DNA of 64,000 bases from an uncultured Planococcus sp. (lineage in GTDB: Bacteria > Bacillota > Bacilli > Bacillales_A > Planococcaceae). The stretch lies in the NCBI GenBank assembly GCA_947502505.1, contig CANNAE010000001.1, forward strand, positions 611,265-675,264. Reading direction: 5' to 3'. The translations under genes and the position numbers were made by a program. The notes beneath the pieces were generated by a model. That model was not told where the DNA came from. It saw only the letters and a list, made by a program, of their open reading frames with translations, and searched no databases. The stretch's first letter is position 1, and each line of letters opens with the position of its first letter. Shown piece by piece: positions 9,776 to 19,511 of this stretch.

Positions 9776-9802
9776 GCACAATGCCTGAAAAACAGGTAAA
9801 AT
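9774..9802 (+). promoter_or_regulatory. Candidate sigma-A promoter for rnc-smc
   Basis: TTGCAC (9774-9779) and TAAAAT (9797-9802) have a 17-base spacer. The -35 begins in the terminator T-tract of acpP. Confidence 0.65.
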
Positions 9803-9835
9803 CAACAAGAGAACAATAGAGGAAGGCAGATAAAA

Positions 9836-10591
9836 ATGGCGATGAAACGAAAACCGAAAAACACCAAACAATTAGCGCTCAAAGAAAGCGCAAAACAGGC
9901 ATTTGAGCAATTGCAAAAAGAGCTGGACATCCAGTTTGAACGGCCTGCCCTTCTGCAGCAGGCATTTACCCATTCATCTTATGTGAATGAGCATCGAAGA
10001 AGACAATTCACGGACAATGAACGCCTGGAATTTTTAGGCGACGCCGTATTGGAATTGTCGGTATCGCATTTCCTCTATATGAAATATCCCGAAATGGCTG
10101 AAGGCGAACTGACCAAATTGCGTGCATCGATCGTATGTGAGCCGTCTCTTGTCCTTTTCGCTAACGAATTGGGCTTCGGCAAATATATCTTGCTCGGAAA
10201 AGGCGAAGAACTGACAGGCGGCAGAACACGCCCTGCGCTTCTTGCTGATGTCTTCGAGTCATTTGTCGGCGCGCTTTATTTGGATCAGGGCTTGGAGAAA
10301 GTCGTGGCCTTTTTAGAGGTAGTGCTATTCCCGAAAGTGGAAGTCGGTGCTTTTTCTCATGCGATGGATTACAAAAGCCAATTGCAGGAGCTGGTGCAGC
10401 AGAAAAATACTGGCAGCTTGAATTATGAAATCATCGAAGAAAAGGGTCCTGCACATAGCCGCATTTTTGTGACGCGCGTTTCCTTGGGCGACCTGGAACT
10501 GGGCCTAGGCGACGGGCGCTCCAAAAAAGAAGCGGAGCAGAAGGCGGCACAGCTTGCCATCCTTAAATTGCAGGAAACAGCGGAGGATTGA
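9836..10591 (+). CDS. rnc: Ribonuclease III
   Basis: RNase III cuts double-stranded RNA, notably the 30S rRNA precursor and structured mRNAs. The RNase III signature [12 protein letters not shown] lies at residues 63-74 and provides metal-binding acidic residues. A second acidic site is in [15 protein letters not shown] at about 134-148. A double-stranded-RNA-binding domain covers about 180-250. The start at ATG 9836 follows GAGGAAGG; an in-frame ATG two codons later is possible. The stop overlaps the ribosome site of smc. Confidence 0.97.
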   Translation: MAMKRKPKNTKQLALKESAKQAFEQLQKELDIQFERPALLQQAFTHSSYVNEHRRRQFTDNERLEFLGDAVLELSVSHFLYMKYPEMAEGELTKLRASIVCEPSLVLFANELGFGKYILLGKGEELTGGRTRPALLADVFESFVGALYLDQGLEKVVAFLEVVLFPKVEVGAFSHAMDYKSQLQELVQQKNTGSLNYEIIEEKGPAHSRIFVTRVSLGDLELGLGDGRSKKEAEQKAAQLAILKLQETAED

Positions 10592-10593
10592 AC

Positions 10594-13500
10594 ATGTTTT
10601 TGAAAAGATTGGAAGTAATCGGGTTTAAATCGTTCGCTGACCGGGTCGGCATCGATTTTGTCCCAGGCGTTACCGCCGTTGTCGGGCCGAATGGCAGCGG
10701 CAAAAGCAATGTAACCGATGCGATCCGTTGGGTTCTCGGCGAGCAATCCGCAAAATCACTGCGTGGTGCAAAAATGGAAGATGTGATCTTTGCCGGGAGC
10801 GATTCGAGAAAAGCGCTCAATTTTGCGGAAGTCACCTTAATTTTAGATAATACGGATGGCAAAGCCCCTCTCGATTACAGCGAAATCAGCGTAACGAGAA
10901 GGGTTTTTCGCAGTGGGGAAAGCGCCTATCTGCTGAACAAGCAGGCTTGCCGGTTAAAGGACATTACCGACCTGTTCATGGATTCAGGGCTTGGCAAGGA
11001 AGCTTTTTCCATCATCTCCCAAGGCAGGGTAGATGAAATCCTCAATAGCAAAGCAGACGAACGCCGCTCGATTTTCGAAGAAGCGGCGGGGGTATTGAAA
11101 TACAAGCAACGAAAACGCAAAGCCGAGTTTAAGTTAAATGAGACGGATGAAAATTTGAACCGCGTGCTGGACATCCTGCATGAGCTGGATGGGCGCATGG
11201 AGCCTTTGCAAATACAGGCTTCCTCAGCGCGCGATTACCTCGATATGAGCGCGCAGCTGAAAGACGCCGATATCGCGCTATTGGCCCATGATGCCAATGC
11301 CCTAAAAGCACAACTGTCGGAGCTGTCACAAGAAGCAAGGCAACATGCGGCGGAAGAACAGCGCCTCTCGGGTGAAATTTCGGAGACGGAAAGCTTGATA
11401 GCCGCTTCGAAAAAGTCGGTGCATGCACTGGATAAAAAAATCGACGCCGCACAAGCCGCACTTGTCGAAGCGAGTTCCGAGTCTGAGAAATGGGAAGGCC
11501 GCAAATTGCTAATGTCCGAGAAAAAGCATAATGCGGATCGCCAGCGCCAGGCATTGGAAGAGTCAATCAACACCGAACGCGAGGAAACGGCCAAGCTCGA
11601 ACAGCGCCATTCCCAGCAAAGCGAAGCTCTCGAACAGCAAAAGGCGCAGCAGCAAAAGATCCGCAAGTCCGTCCAGCAGCTTGAGGCGCAGCTGAACTTG
11701 ACGCCTGCCGACATCGATAACGAAATCGAGGCGAAAAAATCCCTCTATATCGAATTGATGAATGAACAGGCAGGATTGAAAAATGAATTGAAAAACATCG
11801 ATTTCCAGCAACAGCAAATGACGGAGTCAAGCGGCCGCATCGCCGCACAAGAAGCATCGTTCGAAAAAGAACTTGCCCGGCTGTTGAAGGAAAAGCAACA
11901 AGCACAAAAAGCATATGAAGAAATCCATGCAGACCTCGATAATAAACGCCAGCATTTTAAAGAACAAGAAGCCCGCGCCAAGCAACTTACTGCGGATTAC
12001 GACCATAAAAAATCACTATTGTTCCAGGCGTATCAATCCCATAAACAACTTTCTGCCCGCATCGATACCTTGCAGGACCTAGAAGCGGATTATTCCGGGT
12101 TTTTCCACGGCGTGCGTGAAGTCTTGCAGGCAAGGGAGCGCAATGAACTCAGCGGCATCATCGGCGCAGTGGCAGAATTGGCCGATGTCCAAAAGCCTTA
12201 TGCAAAAGCCATTGAGACGGCATTTGGCGCAGCCAGCCAGCACATCGTCACAAGCGATGAAAAAAGTGCCAGCGAAGCGATCCGTTTCTTGAGGACAAAA
12301 CGTGCAGGGCGTTCGACTTTCCTGCCGATGACGGTCATGAAGCCGAGGCAGATTTCCCAGCAAGTTGTGCAATCGGTTTCTGCCCATCCATCGTTTATCG
12401 ATATCGCCTCGAAGCTCGTCAGTTACGATGAACAGTATGCGATGATTATCCAAAACCTGCTTGGCAATGTCTTGGTCGCAAGCGATCTTGAAGGCGCGAC
12501 CTCGATAGCCAAAGCGATCGGCCACCGCTACCGTGTCGTAACATTAGAAGGCGATGTCATCAATGCCGGCGGTTCCATGACGGGAGGGGCGACGAAAAAC
12601 CAGGCCTCGTTCTTCACGAGAAAAGCAGAACTTGAACAATTGCAACAACAAGCCGCTGAACTTCAAGGCACCATCACAGAAGCTGAAGAGAAAGTCCGTG
12701 AATTGCAAGCACGTGCGGAAATCGCTGAACAGCAATTGGAACAGCTTCGCACCGAAGGAGAACGCTATCGCGAGCTCGAAGCGGAAAGTGCGATCCACCT
12801 GCGGGAAATCGAAGCGGTATGGAAAACAACCGATAGCCGTTTTGCGCTATTCCGTGCAGAACAGCAGACAAAGCAAGATCTCTCGGGCCTTGCTGAACGG
12901 AGGCAAAAGGCAGCCGAACGCATGGACGCCATCGCGCTCGAGTTGGAAGGTCTGAACGGCGAAATCGAAGAACTGACAGGGTTCAAACAGCAGAAAGAAA
13001 CAGCGAGAGGCGAATTGCTCGCGAAACTTGCGGAATTCAAATCGGATATGGCAGTGCGCAAAGAACGCATCCAGCTGCTCACGGCGCAAGTTGGCGAATT
13101 ATCGGAACGCCACGCGGCAAGCCTTCGCCGCCTAGGGGAGCTTGAGCGGGAGCTGGAGTGGATCCAATCGGAAGAAGCGTCCAAGAGCTTTTCGGATGAA
13201 GAAATCGAAGCGGAAATCTTGCGATGGTCGGATGCGCGCCAATCGGCACACCAAACTGTCGATAAATCCCGCAAAGAACGCCAAAAGCTGCAAGATGCAC
13301 TCGATGAAGAAGAACAGCAGCTGCGTGAACAGAGCCGCATACACAAAGGCTTTACGGAAGCTGTGCGCATCTGCGAAGTGAAATCCACCCGCCTTGAAGT
13401 GCAGTTGCAGGGGCTGCTCGGGCAGCTCGCGGATCATTACGAAATGGACCTCGAGACGGCCAGCCGCTATCCGCTTGAAGACGAGGAAGTAGCCGTCAGG

Positions 13501-14142
13501 AAGCAAGTAAAGCTCCTCAAGCAATCGATCGACGAACTTGGCAGCGTTAATATCAGCGCCATCGAAGAATATGAACACGTAGCCGAGCGCCACCGCTTCT
13601 TAAGCGATCAGCGCGACGACTTGAACGAAGCGAAGGATACGCTGCGCAGTTTGATCGAGGAAATGGACGAAGAAATGACCTTGCGTTTCGACGAAACTTT
13701 CCACGCCATCCGCAGCCATTTCCGCCATGTATTCCGGGAATTGTTCGGTGGAGGTTCTGCGGATTTGGTGCTGACGAAGCCGTCAGACCTGCTCTTGACA
13801 GGAGTGGATATCATCGCCCAGCCGCCAGGCAAGAAGCTCCAGAATTTAAGTTTATTATCGGGCGGGGAACGGGCGCTAACGGCGATTGCCTTGCTGTTCG
13901 CCATCTTGAAGGTGCGCCCAGTGCCATTCTGTGTTCTTGATGAAGTCGAAGCGGCGCTTGATGAATCGAACGTCGTGCGGTACAGTCAGTACTTGAAAAA
14001 ATTCAGTGAAGACACGCAATTCATCGTCATTACCCACCGCAAGGGGACAATGGAAGGCGCCGATGTGCTCTATGGCATCACGATGCAGGAATCGGGCATT
14101 TCCAAACTGGTTTCGGTGAAACTGCAAGAAGACATTAAATAA
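10594..14142 (+). CDS. smc: Chromosome segregation ATPase SMC
   Basis: SMC forms the ring-shaped condensin with ScpA and ScpB that organises the nucleoid near the origin. The N-terminal ATPase half has Walker A GPNGSGKSN at residues 31-39. Two long Gln/Glu/Lys-rich coiled coils flank a hinge at about 490-670 containing FHGVREVL and GGSMTGGA. The ABC signature LSGGERALTAIALLFA is near 1090, and VLDEVEAALDE gives Walker B. ATG 10594 (1182 residues) has GGAGGA six bases upstream; the TTG two codons earlier does not fit. Confidence 0.98.
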   Translation: MFLKRLEVIGFKSFADRVGIDFVPGVTAVVGPNGSGKSNVTDAIRWVLGEQSAKSLRGAKMEDVIFAGSDSRKALNFAEVTLILDNTDGKAPLDYSEISVTRRVFRSGESAYLLNKQACRLKDITDLFMDSGLGKEAFSIISQGRVDEILNSKADERRSIFEEAAGVLKYKQRKRKAEFKLNETDENLNRVLDILHELDGRMEPLQIQASSARDYLDMSAQLKDADIALLAHDANALKAQLSELSQEARQHAAEEQRLSGEISETESLIAASKKSVHALDKKIDAAQAALVEASSESEKWEGRKLLMSEKKHNADRQRQALEESINTEREETAKLEQRHSQQSEALEQQKAQQQKIRKSVQQLEAQLNLTPADIDNEIEAKKSLYIELMNEQAGLKNELKNIDFQQQQMTESSGRIAAQEASFEKELARLLKEKQQAQKAYEEIHADLDNKRQHFKEQEARAKQLTADYDHKKSLLFQAYQSHKQLSARIDTLQDLEADYSGFFHGVREVLQARERNELSGIIGAVAELADVQKPYAKAIETAFGAASQHIVTSDEKSASEAIRFLRTKRAGRSTFLPMTVMKPRQISQQVVQSVSAHPSFIDIASKLVSYDEQYAMIIQNLLGNVLVASDLEGATSIAKAIGHRYRVVTLEGDVINAGGSMTGGATKNQASFFTRKAELEQLQQQAAELQGTITEAEEKVRELQARAEIAEQQLEQLRTEGERYRELEAESAIHLREIEAVWKTTDSRFALFRAEQQTKQDLSGLAERRQKAAERMDAIALELEGLNGEIEELTGFKQQKETARGELLAKLAEFKSDMAVRKERIQLLTAQVGELSERHAASLRRLGELERELEWIQSEEASKSFSDEEIEAEILRWSDARQSAHQTVDKSRKERQKLQDALDEEEQQLREQSRIHKGFTEAVRICEVKSTRLEVQLQGLLGQLADHYEMDLETASRYPLEDEEVAVRKQVKLLKQSIDELGSVNISAIEEYEHVAERHRFLSDQRDDLNEAKDTLRSLIEEMDEEMTLRFDETFHAIRSHFRHVFRELFGGGSADLVLTKPSDLLLTGVDIIAQPPGKKLQNLSLLSGGERALTAIALLFAILKVRPVPFCVLDEVEAALDESNVVRYSQYLKKFSEDTQFIVITHRKGTMEGADVLYGITMQESGISKLVSVKLQEDIK

Positions 14143-14153
14143 GGAGTGAGTCT

Positions 14154-15170
14154 ATGAGTTTCTTTAAGAAATTAAAAGATAAATTCAGCAATAATGTAGA
14201 GGAAGAACAATCAACAGAAAAATACCGCGAAGGCTTGAGCAAGACGCGGACCGGCTTTACGTCCAAAATCAATGATTTGGTCGCGCGCTACCGCAAAGTC
14301 GATGAAGACTTTTTCGAGGAACTCGAAGAAGTGCTGTTGCAGGCAGATGTCGGCTTTGAGACGGTCATCGAGCTGATGGAAGAGTTGCGCTTTGAAGTGC
14401 AGCGCCAAAACGTTAAAGACACCTCAAATGTGCAATCGGTCATTTCTGAAAAACTGGTCGAAATCTATGAATCGGGTGAGCAGCAGCTAAGCGAATTGAG
14501 CTTTGCTGAATCAGGCCCGACCGTCATCTTGATGGTCGGCGTCAACGGCGTCGGCAAAACGACCACGATCGGGAAATTGGCGCAGCGCCTGAAAAACGAA
14601 GGCAAGTCCGTCATGCTCGCAGCAGGCGATACATTCCGCGCCGGCGCGATCGACCAGCTGGATGTTTGGGGCCAACGCGTAGGCGTGGAAACCATCAAAC
14701 AAAGCGAAGGCTCCGACCCGGCAGCGGTCATGTACGATGCCGTGCGCGCAGCCAAATCACGCAATATCGATGTCTTGATCTGCGACACGGCAGGGCGTTT
14801 GCAGAACAAGGTCAATTTAATGAACGAGCTTCAGAAAGTGCATCGCGTCATTGGCCGCGAAATTCCAGGAGCGCCGCATGAAGTATTGCTCGCGCTGGAT
14901 GCGACGACTGGCCAGAATGCCATGATCCAAGCGCAAACCTTTAAAGAAGTGACTGAAGTGACAGGCATCGTCTTGACGAAGCTTGATGGAACGGCAAAGG
15001 GCGGTATCGTTCTTGCTATCCGCAACAAGCTCAACATTCCGGTGAAATTCGTCGGCCTTGGCGAAAAGCTTGACGATCTGCAACCGTTTGACCCGCAGAA
15101 ATACGTCTACGGTTTGTTTGCCGAAGGCCTGGACCGGGAAGAACAACAGGAAATGGGTTCAGACAAGTAA
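14154..15170 (+). CDS. ftsY: Signal recognition particle receptor FtsY
   Basis: FtsY is the SRP receptor GTPase that docks ribosome-nascent chain complexes at the membrane. The N-terminal acidic extension is short, as in Firmicutes. The NG domain has G1 GVNGVGKTT at about residue 128, DTAGR (G3), [10 protein letters not shown] (G4) and [12 protein letters not shown] near the C-terminus. The length of 338 residues is typical of Bacillus. It sits 11 bases after smc and just upstream of ylxM-ffh, so both SRP partners are encoded together. Confidence 0.97.
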   Translation: MSFFKKLKDKFSNNVEEEQSTEKYREGLSKTRTGFTSKINDLVARYRKVDEDFFEELEEVLLQADVGFETVIELMEELRFEVQRQNVKDTSNVQSVISEKLVEIYESGEQQLSELSFAESGPTVILMVGVNGVGKTTTIGKLAQRLKNEGKSVMLAAGDTFRAGAIDQLDVWGQRVGVETIKQSEGSDPAAVMYDAVRAAKSRNIDVLICDTAGRLQNKVNLMNELQKVHRVIGREIPGAPHEVLLALDATTGQNAMIQAQTFKEVTEVTGIVLTKLDGTAKGGIVLAIRNKLNIPVKFVGLGEKLDDLQPFDPQKYVYGLFAEGLDREEQQEMGSDK

Positions 15171-15176
15171 AATTAC

Positions 15177-15205
15177 TTGACGGAGCCGCCGGGATTCAGT
15201 ATGGT
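15177..15205 (+). promoter_or_regulatory. Candidate promoter for ylxM-ffh
   Basis: TTGACG (15177-15182) and TATGGT (15200-15205) have a 17-base spacer. A nearby TATACA (15205-15210) could be an alternative -10. It starts six bases after the ftsY stop. Confidence 0.45.
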
Positions 15206-15237
15206 ATACAGGAGTATGAATGGGGTGAGCGTCATTG

Positions 15238-15561
15238 ATGGGACTGGAAAAAACGACAAGAATGAACTATCTTTTTGATTTCTATCAGGAGCTGCTGACG
15301 CCCAAACAGCGCAGCTATATGAGCTTGTATTACCTGGATGACCATTCGCTCGGCGAAATTGCCGAAGAGTATGAAATTACGCGCCAAGCGGTGTATGACA
15401 ATATCCGCCGGACCGAAGCGATGCTTGAAGAATACGAGGAGAAGTTGCAGCTGTTCGAAAAATTCCAGCGGCGCCAGCAACTCGTCTCGACTTTTGAAAA
15501 ACAGCCATTCACGGATGACAATGTCCAGAAATTCTTGGACGAGTTGAAGGAATGGGACTAG
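15238..15561 (+). CDS. ylxM: SRP-associated DNA-binding-like protein YlxM
   Basis: YlxM is a small all-helical protein with a sigma-70 region 4-like HTH (about residues 15-65, with [22 protein letters not shown]). It is conserved next to ffh, and streptococcal YlxM is known to bind SRP components. The remaining helices are charged and probably coiled coil. ATG 15238 gives 107 residues; TTG 15235, one codon earlier, has slightly better spacing from GGGGTGA and cannot be excluded. ffh follows after 13 bases. Confidence 0.93.
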   Translation: MGLEKTTRMNYLFDFYQELLTPKQRSYMSLYYLDDHSLGEIAEEYEITRQAVYDNIRRTEAMLEEYEEKLQLFEKFQRRQQLVSTFEKQPFTDDNVQKFLDELKEWD

Positions 15562-15574
15562 GAGGCGGTATATA

Positions 15575-16933
15575 GTGGCATTTGAAGGATTATCTGAACG
15601 CCTGCAAGGGACGATGACCAAAATCAAAGGTAAAGGGAAATTGTCCGAAGCAGACGTAAAAGAGATGATGCGCGAAGTCCGCTTTGCCTTAATCGAAGCG
15701 GACGTCAATTTGAAAGTGATCAAGTCGTTTATCAAGAAAGTCAGTGAACGTGCGGTCGGCCTTGAAGTAATGGAAAGCTTGACGCCAGGACAGCAAGTCG
15801 TGAAGATCGTCAAAGACGAACTGACTGAATTGATGGGCGGCGAACAAAGCAAAATTGACTTTTCGGCGCGCCAGCCAACGGTTATCATGATGGTCGGCTT
15901 GCAAGGGGCCGGTAAGACAACGACCACCGGCAAGCTGGCGGGAGTGCTTCGCAAGAAGAACAACCGCAAGCCATTGCTCGTCGCAGCGGACGTTTACCGC
16001 CCGGCTGCGATCAACCAGCTGGAGACGATCGGCAAGCAATTGTCGCTGCCGGTCTTCTCCAAAGGCACGGATGCAAATCCAGTCGATATTGCCCGCGAAG
16101 CGATCGAATATGCCAAAGCGGAACATCTCGATACGGTCATCATCGATACAGCAGGCCGCCTGCATGTTGATGAGCAATTGATGCAGGAGCTAAAAGACAT
16201 CCGCTCGATCAAAGAGCCGGATGAAATTTTCCTCGTCGTCGATTCGATGACCGGGCAAGATGCAGTCAACGTGGCACAGAGCTTCGATGAGGCAGTCGGC
16301 ATTACAGGCGTCGTCCTGACGAAGCTTGATGGCGACACGCGCGGTGGTGCAGCATTATCCATTCGCGCTGTCACGGAAAAGCCAATCAAGTATATCGGGA
16401 CAGGCGAGAAGATGGACGCGCTGGAGCCATTCCACCCAGAGCGCATGGCTTCCCGCATACTCGGCATGGGCGATATGCTGTCCTTGATCGAAAAAGCGCA
16501 AACGAACGTCGATGAAGCCAAGGCAAAGGAATTGGAAGAGAAATTCCGGACGTCTTCGTTCACATTCGATGATTTTCTTGAGCAATTGGATCAAGTGAAG
16601 CAAATGGGGCCGCTCGATGAAATTTTGAAGATGCTCCCAGGCGCAGGTAAAATCAAAGGCCTCGAAAACGCCAAAGTGGACGAGAGCCAAATGGGGCGTG
16701 TCGAAGCGATCATCCGCTCGATGACGATCCAGGAGAAGACGACTCCCGAAATCATCAACGCAAACCGGAAAAAACGGATTGCCCGCGGTTCCGGAACGTC
16801 CATCCAAGACGTCAACAGGCTGCTCAAGCAGTTTGAAGATATGAAGAAAATGATGAAACAAATGTCCGGAATGGCCGGCAAAAAGGGCAAGAAAAAGATG
16901 TCGATGCCAGGCCTGGACTCGCTTTTCAAGTAA
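15575..16933 (+). CDS. ffh: Signal recognition particle protein Ffh
   Basis: Ffh is the SRP54 homologue that binds signal sequences and 4.5S/scRNA. The N domain (residues 1-90) precedes the G domain with G1 GLQGAGKTTTTGKLA at about 109, DTAGR and TKLDGDTRGG. The M domain begins near 300 and has a methionine-rich tail (KKMMKQMSGM) and basic GKKGKKKMSMPGL end. The start is GTG 15575 with GGAGG ten bases upstream. Length (452 residues) is normal. The SRP RNA itself is not in this window. Confidence 0.98.
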   Translation: MAFEGLSERLQGTMTKIKGKGKLSEADVKEMMREVRFALIEADVNLKVIKSFIKKVSERAVGLEVMESLTPGQQVVKIVKDELTELMGGEQSKIDFSARQPTVIMMVGLQGAGKTTTTGKLAGVLRKKNNRKPLLVAADVYRPAAINQLETIGKQLSLPVFSKGTDANPVDIAREAIEYAKAEHLDTVIIDTAGRLHVDEQLMQELKDIRSIKEPDEIFLVVDSMTGQDAVNVAQSFDEAVGITGVVLTKLDGDTRGGAALSIRAVTEKPIKYIGTGEKMDALEPFHPERMASRILGMGDMLSLIEKAQTNVDEAKAKELEEKFRTSSFTFDDFLEQLDQVKQMGPLDEILKMLPGAGKIKGLENAKVDESQMGRVEAIIRSMTIQEKTTPEIINANRKKRIARGSGTSIQDVNRLLKQFEDMKKMMKQMSGMAGKKGKKKMSMPGLDSLFK

Positions 16934-16958
16934 ATTTAGTAGTGTTAAGAAAAAATAC

Positions 16959-16990
16959 TTTACAAACCTTTTAAAGCTTGCTAATATAAT
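16959..16990 (+). promoter_or_regulatory. Candidate promoter for rpsP
   Basis: TTTACA (16959-16964) precedes TAATAT (16982-16987, 17-base spacer), which overlaps a perfect TATAAT (16985-16990, 20-base spacer). The region is AT-rich, and rpsP starts at 17026. Confidence 0.6.
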
Positions 16991-17025
16991 ATCTTGTGTG
17001 AAACTATTCGGAGGTGCTTTATAAA

Positions 17026-17298
17026 ATGGCAGTAAAAATTCGCTTAAAACGTATGGGAGCTAAAAAGTCTCCTTTTTACCGTATCGTAGTCGCTGATTCA
17101 CGTGCTCCACGTGACGGCCGTCAAATCAAAACAGTAGGTACTTACAACCCGCTGACAGTTCCAGCTGAAGTTAAAATCGACGAAGAATTGGCGTTGAAAT
17201 GGCTTCACGATGGCGCTAAACCATCTGACACAGTACGCAACTTGTTCTCTCAGAACGGCATTATGGAGAAATTCCATAACGAAAAACTAAACAAGTAA
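17026..17298 (+). CDS. rpsP: 30S ribosomal protein S16
   Basis: S16 is an early-assembly protein of the 30S subunit. The conserved start [26 protein letters not shown] is intact. ATG 17026 (90 residues) follows GGAGGTG; an upstream in-frame start at 17014 lies over that ribosome site. Codon choice is visibly biased (CGT, GTA, AAA) compared with the CGC-rich neighbours, as expected for highly expressed ribosomal protein genes. khpA begins 12 bases later. Confidence 0.98.
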   Translation: MAVKIRLKRMGAKKSPFYRIVVADSRAPRDGRQIKTVGTYNPLTVPAEVKIDEELALKWLHDGAKPSDTVRNLFSQNGIMEKFHNEKLNK

Positions 17299-17310
17299 GG
17301 GAGCGTTCTT

Positions 17311-17544
17311 ATGGAGCAGCTGATTGAAACGATCGTCAAGCCGCTAGTTGATTATCCGGAAGCAGTTCGTATTGAAAAAGACGAAAACACTAACCGAGTC
17401 GTCTACAAGCTTTCCGTGCATCAAAGCGATACAGGGAAAGTGATCGGCAAGCAAGGACGTGTAGCGAAAGCTGTACGCTCTGTCGTCTATTCAGCAGCAG
17501 GGAATTATCATAAGAAGAAAACGTACCTTGATATTGTGGATTGA
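17311..17544 (+). CDS. khpA: KH-domain RNA-binding protein KhpA (YlqC)
   Basis: KhpA is a single KH domain protein that dimerises with KhpB in other Firmicutes and binds many RNAs. Its 77 residues are essentially one KH fold with the GxxG loop as GKQG (in VIGKQGRVAKAVRSVV, about 48-63). It always lies between rpsP and rimM in Bacillales. ylqD, present here in B. subtilis, is absent. A strong terminator directly follows. Confidence 0.95.
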   Translation: MEQLIETIVKPLVDYPEAVRIEKDENTNRVVYKLSVHQSDTGKVIGKQGRVAKAVRSVVYSAAGNYHKKKTYLDIVD

Positions 17545-17575
17545 AAGGAAGGAGCCCCGGTTCCTTCCTTTTTTT
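17545..17575 (+). terminator. Intrinsic terminator between khpA and rimM
   Basis: A perfect 9-bp stem (AAGGAAGGA with TCCTTCCTT) with an 8-base loop is followed by a T run. It begins right after the khpA stop, and no obvious promoter follows, so partial read-through into rimM is likely. Confidence 0.85.
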
Positions 17576-17604
17576 CAGGAAAAAAACAGGAAGGGTGTTT
17601 ATGC

Positions 17605-18120
17605 GTGGAATGGTTTAACGTAGGAAAAATAGTCAATACGCACGGGATCCGTGGTGAAGTGCGCGTGATGTCCCGTACCGATTTTCCGGAAGAACGGTTT
17701 GCGATCGGCAGTAAGCTCGGGCTTTTTACAGTTGGGGCGAAAAAACCGATCATGGTCAAAGTGGCGAGCCACCGTACCCATAAAAACTTCAATCTTTTAT
17801 CTTTCGAAGGGTATCCGACCATCAACGATGTCGAAGCTTTCAAAGAAGGCTACCTGAAGATCGCTGAACACGATCTCGGCGATTTGGAAGAAGACGCCTT
17901 CTACCATCACGAAATCCTTGGTTGCCAAGTGGTTTCTGTTGAAGGCGAGGAAATCGGGAGAGTAACGGAAATTTTGGAGACTGGTGCCAATGATGTCTGG
18001 GAAGTGACGCCAGCAACAGGCAAAAAGCATTACATTCCGTATATCGCAGATGTCGTCAAGGAAGTCGACATCGACGAAAAGAAAATCACTATCGATGTCT
18101 TGGATGGCCTTTTATCATGA
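17605..18120 (+). CDS. rimM: 16S rRNA processing protein RimM
   Basis: RimM helps mature the 30S head by binding S19 and 16S rRNA. The N-terminal RimM domain ([16 protein letters not shown] at about residues 6-21) is followed by a PRC-barrel domain (about 95-170, with [13 protein letters not shown]). It starts at GTG 17605 with AAGGGTG seven bases upstream; the ATG at 17601 is out of frame. The stop overlaps the trmD start in ATGATGA. Confidence 0.95.
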   Translation: MEWFNVGKIVNTHGIRGEVRVMSRTDFPEERFAIGSKLGLFTVGAKKPIMVKVASHRTHKNFNLLSFEGYPTINDVEAFKEGYLKIAEHDLGDLEEDAFYHHEILGCQVVSVEGEEIGRVTEILETGANDVWEVTPATGKKHYIPYIADVVKEVDIDEKKITIDVLDGLLS

Positions 18121-18845
18121 TGAACATTCAAGTATTGTCTCTTTTCCCGCCCATGTTCGACGGAGTCTTCCAGCACTCGATCATGAAAAAAGCGCAGGAC
18201 AAAGGTGCGGTATCTTTAGGGGTCGTTGACATCCGTGAATTTGCCGACAATAAACGGCAAGTGGATGATTACCCATTCGGCGGGGGCGCCGGCATGGTGC
18301 TGAAGCCAGAACCGGTATTCAATGCGGTTGAGAGCATCACAGAAGGCAAGAAGCCGCGTGTCATCTTGATGTGCCCGCAAGGCGAACGCTTCACGCAGAA
18401 GAAGGCGGAAGAACTTGCCAGTGAAGAGGAATTGGTCTTCATTTGCGGCCATTACGAAGGCTATGACGAACGTATTCGTGAACATTTGGTCACTGATGAG
18501 ATCTCCATCGGCGATTTTGTGCTGACTGGCGGAGAGCTGGCGGCGATGACAGTCATCGACAGTGTCGTCAGGCTGCTCCCGGGGGTTCTTGGCAATAGCG
18601 ACTCGTCGGTGCGCGATTCTTTTTCGACCGGCCTGTTGGAACATCCGCATTACACGCGCCCGGCAAACTTCCGGGAGATGGCGGTTCCTGCCGTATTGAC
18701 TTCAGGGAACCATGCCAAAATTGAACAATGGCGGGAAGAGCAAGGGCTGAAGCGCACGCTTGAACGCCGCCCCGACCTGCTTGATGAGATCGAGCTCAGC
18801 GAGCAGCAGAAAACCATACTGGCCCGCTTGAAAGCCGAAAAATAA
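18117..18845 (+). CDS. trmD: tRNA (guanine-N1)-methyltransferase TrmD
   Basis: TrmD methylates G37 of tRNAs to prevent +1 frameshifting. It is a SPOUT (knotted) methyltransferase with [15 protein letters not shown] at about residues 52-66, the HYEGYDER segment near 115-122, and [13 protein letters not shown] near 131-143, which forms the AdoMet-binding knot. The length of 242 residues is normal. It overlaps rimM by four bases, so both probably belong to one translation unit leading to rplS. Confidence 0.97.
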   Translation: MMNIQVLSLFPPMFDGVFQHSIMKKAQDKGAVSLGVVDIREFADNKRQVDDYPFGGGAGMVLKPEPVFNAVESITEGKKPRVILMCPQGERFTQKKAEELASEEELVFICGHYEGYDERIREHLVTDEISIGDFVLTGGELAAMTVIDSVVRLLPGVLGNSDSSVRDSFSTGLLEHPHYTRPANFREMAVPAVLTSGNHAKIEQWREEQGLKRTLERRPDLLDEIELSEQQKTILARLKAEK

Positions 18846-18850
18846 ATCAG

Positions 18851-18960
18851 GATAGCTCTTGCGGATGTGTGTCCGAAGTGATAGTATGGAGAATGTACTT
18901 TTATGTAAAGTACACGAATCACGGTGTTCCGCTGCAACAGGCAGGAACTGCAAGAGCATC
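18851..18960 (+). promoter_or_regulatory. Probable L19 (rplS) leader RNA
   Basis: A long closing helix pairs GCTCTTGC (18855-18862) with GCAAGAGC (18950-18957) and extends by GAT/ATC across a bulged A. It encloses a 7-bp hairpin (GTACTTT 18895-18901 with AAAGTAC 18907-18913) and another pairing GTTCC (18926-18930) with GGAAC (18944-18948). Position and architecture fit the Bacillales L19 leader family, which is thought to mediate L19 autoregulation. Confidence 0.75.
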
Positions 18961-18980
18961 TGTAGAAGGAGAGAAAAAAC

Positions 18981-19325
18981 ATGCAAAACATCATTGCTGA
19001 AATCACTAAAGAACAACTTCGTGCGGATCACCCGAATTTCCGTCCAGGAGATACTGTTCGTGTCCACGTGAAAGTTGTCGAGGGAACTCGCGAACGTATC
19101 CAGGTATACGAAGGAGTCGTTATCAGCCGTCGCGGAGGCGGGATCAGTGAATCATTCACTGTCCGTAAAATCTCCTACGGTGTAGGTGTGGAACGTACAT
19201 TCCCTGTACACACGCCGAAAATCGCTCAGCTTGAAGTTACTCGCCGTGGTAAAGTACGTCGTGCTAAATTGTACTACTTGCGCAACCTACGCGGTAAAGC
19301 AGCTCGTATCAAAGAAATCCGTTAA
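18981..19325 (+). CDS. rplS: 50S ribosomal protein L19
   Basis: L19 sits at the 30S-50S interface. The 114-residue sequence has the family core [16 protein letters not shown] (about residues 18-33) and the C-terminal [23 protein letters not shown] 18981 follows GAAGGAGAG. Codon bias is strong, as in rpsP. A structured leader precedes it and two terminators follow. Confidence 0.98.
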   Translation: MQNIIAEITKEQLRADHPNFRPGDTVRVHVKVVEGTRERIQVYEGVVISRRGGGISESFTVRKISYGVGVERTFPVHTPKIAQLEVTRRGKVRRAKLYYLRNLRGKAARIKEIR

Positions 19326-19340
19326 TACCGCAAGTATGGG

Positions 19341-19366
19341 AGAAGGCTTATTGCCTTCTTCTTTTG
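19341..19366 (+). terminator. First terminator after rplS
   Basis: A 7-bp stem AGAAGGC/GCCTTCT with loop TTATT is followed by TCTTTT. Confidence 0.8.
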
Positions 19367-19371
19367 CATTT

Positions 19372-19402
19372 AAAAGGCCTGGGCTTATTGCCTGGGCCTT
19401 TT
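19372..19402 (+). terminator. Second terminator after rplS
   Basis: AAAAGGCC (19372-19379) pairs with GGCCTTTT (19395-19402), with an inner GGC/GCC around TTATT. It is symmetrical with A and T runs and could work on both strands. Confidence 0.75.
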
Positions 19403-19453
19403 CCTATAGGTTTTTTGCGGCCAAGGGCAATAGGGGGAGCGCTTTTCTTTTCT

Positions 19454-19482
19454 TTGCTAAACACCTTGTTTCGCTGTACAAT
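19454..19482 (+). promoter_or_regulatory. Candidate promoter for lepB
   Basis: TTGCTA (19454-19459) and TACAAT (19477-19482) have a 17-base spacer and lie 30 bases before the start codon, after two terminators. Confidence 0.7.
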
Positions 19483-19511
19483 TAAAGCATCAAGCGCGGG
19501 GAGGAACACGC

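Noticed and set aside
15232..15969. Minus-strand open frame of 245 codons opposite ylxM-ffh
   Set aside because: It spans two conserved genes and their junction and encodes a serine/leucine-rich product typical of antisense frames.
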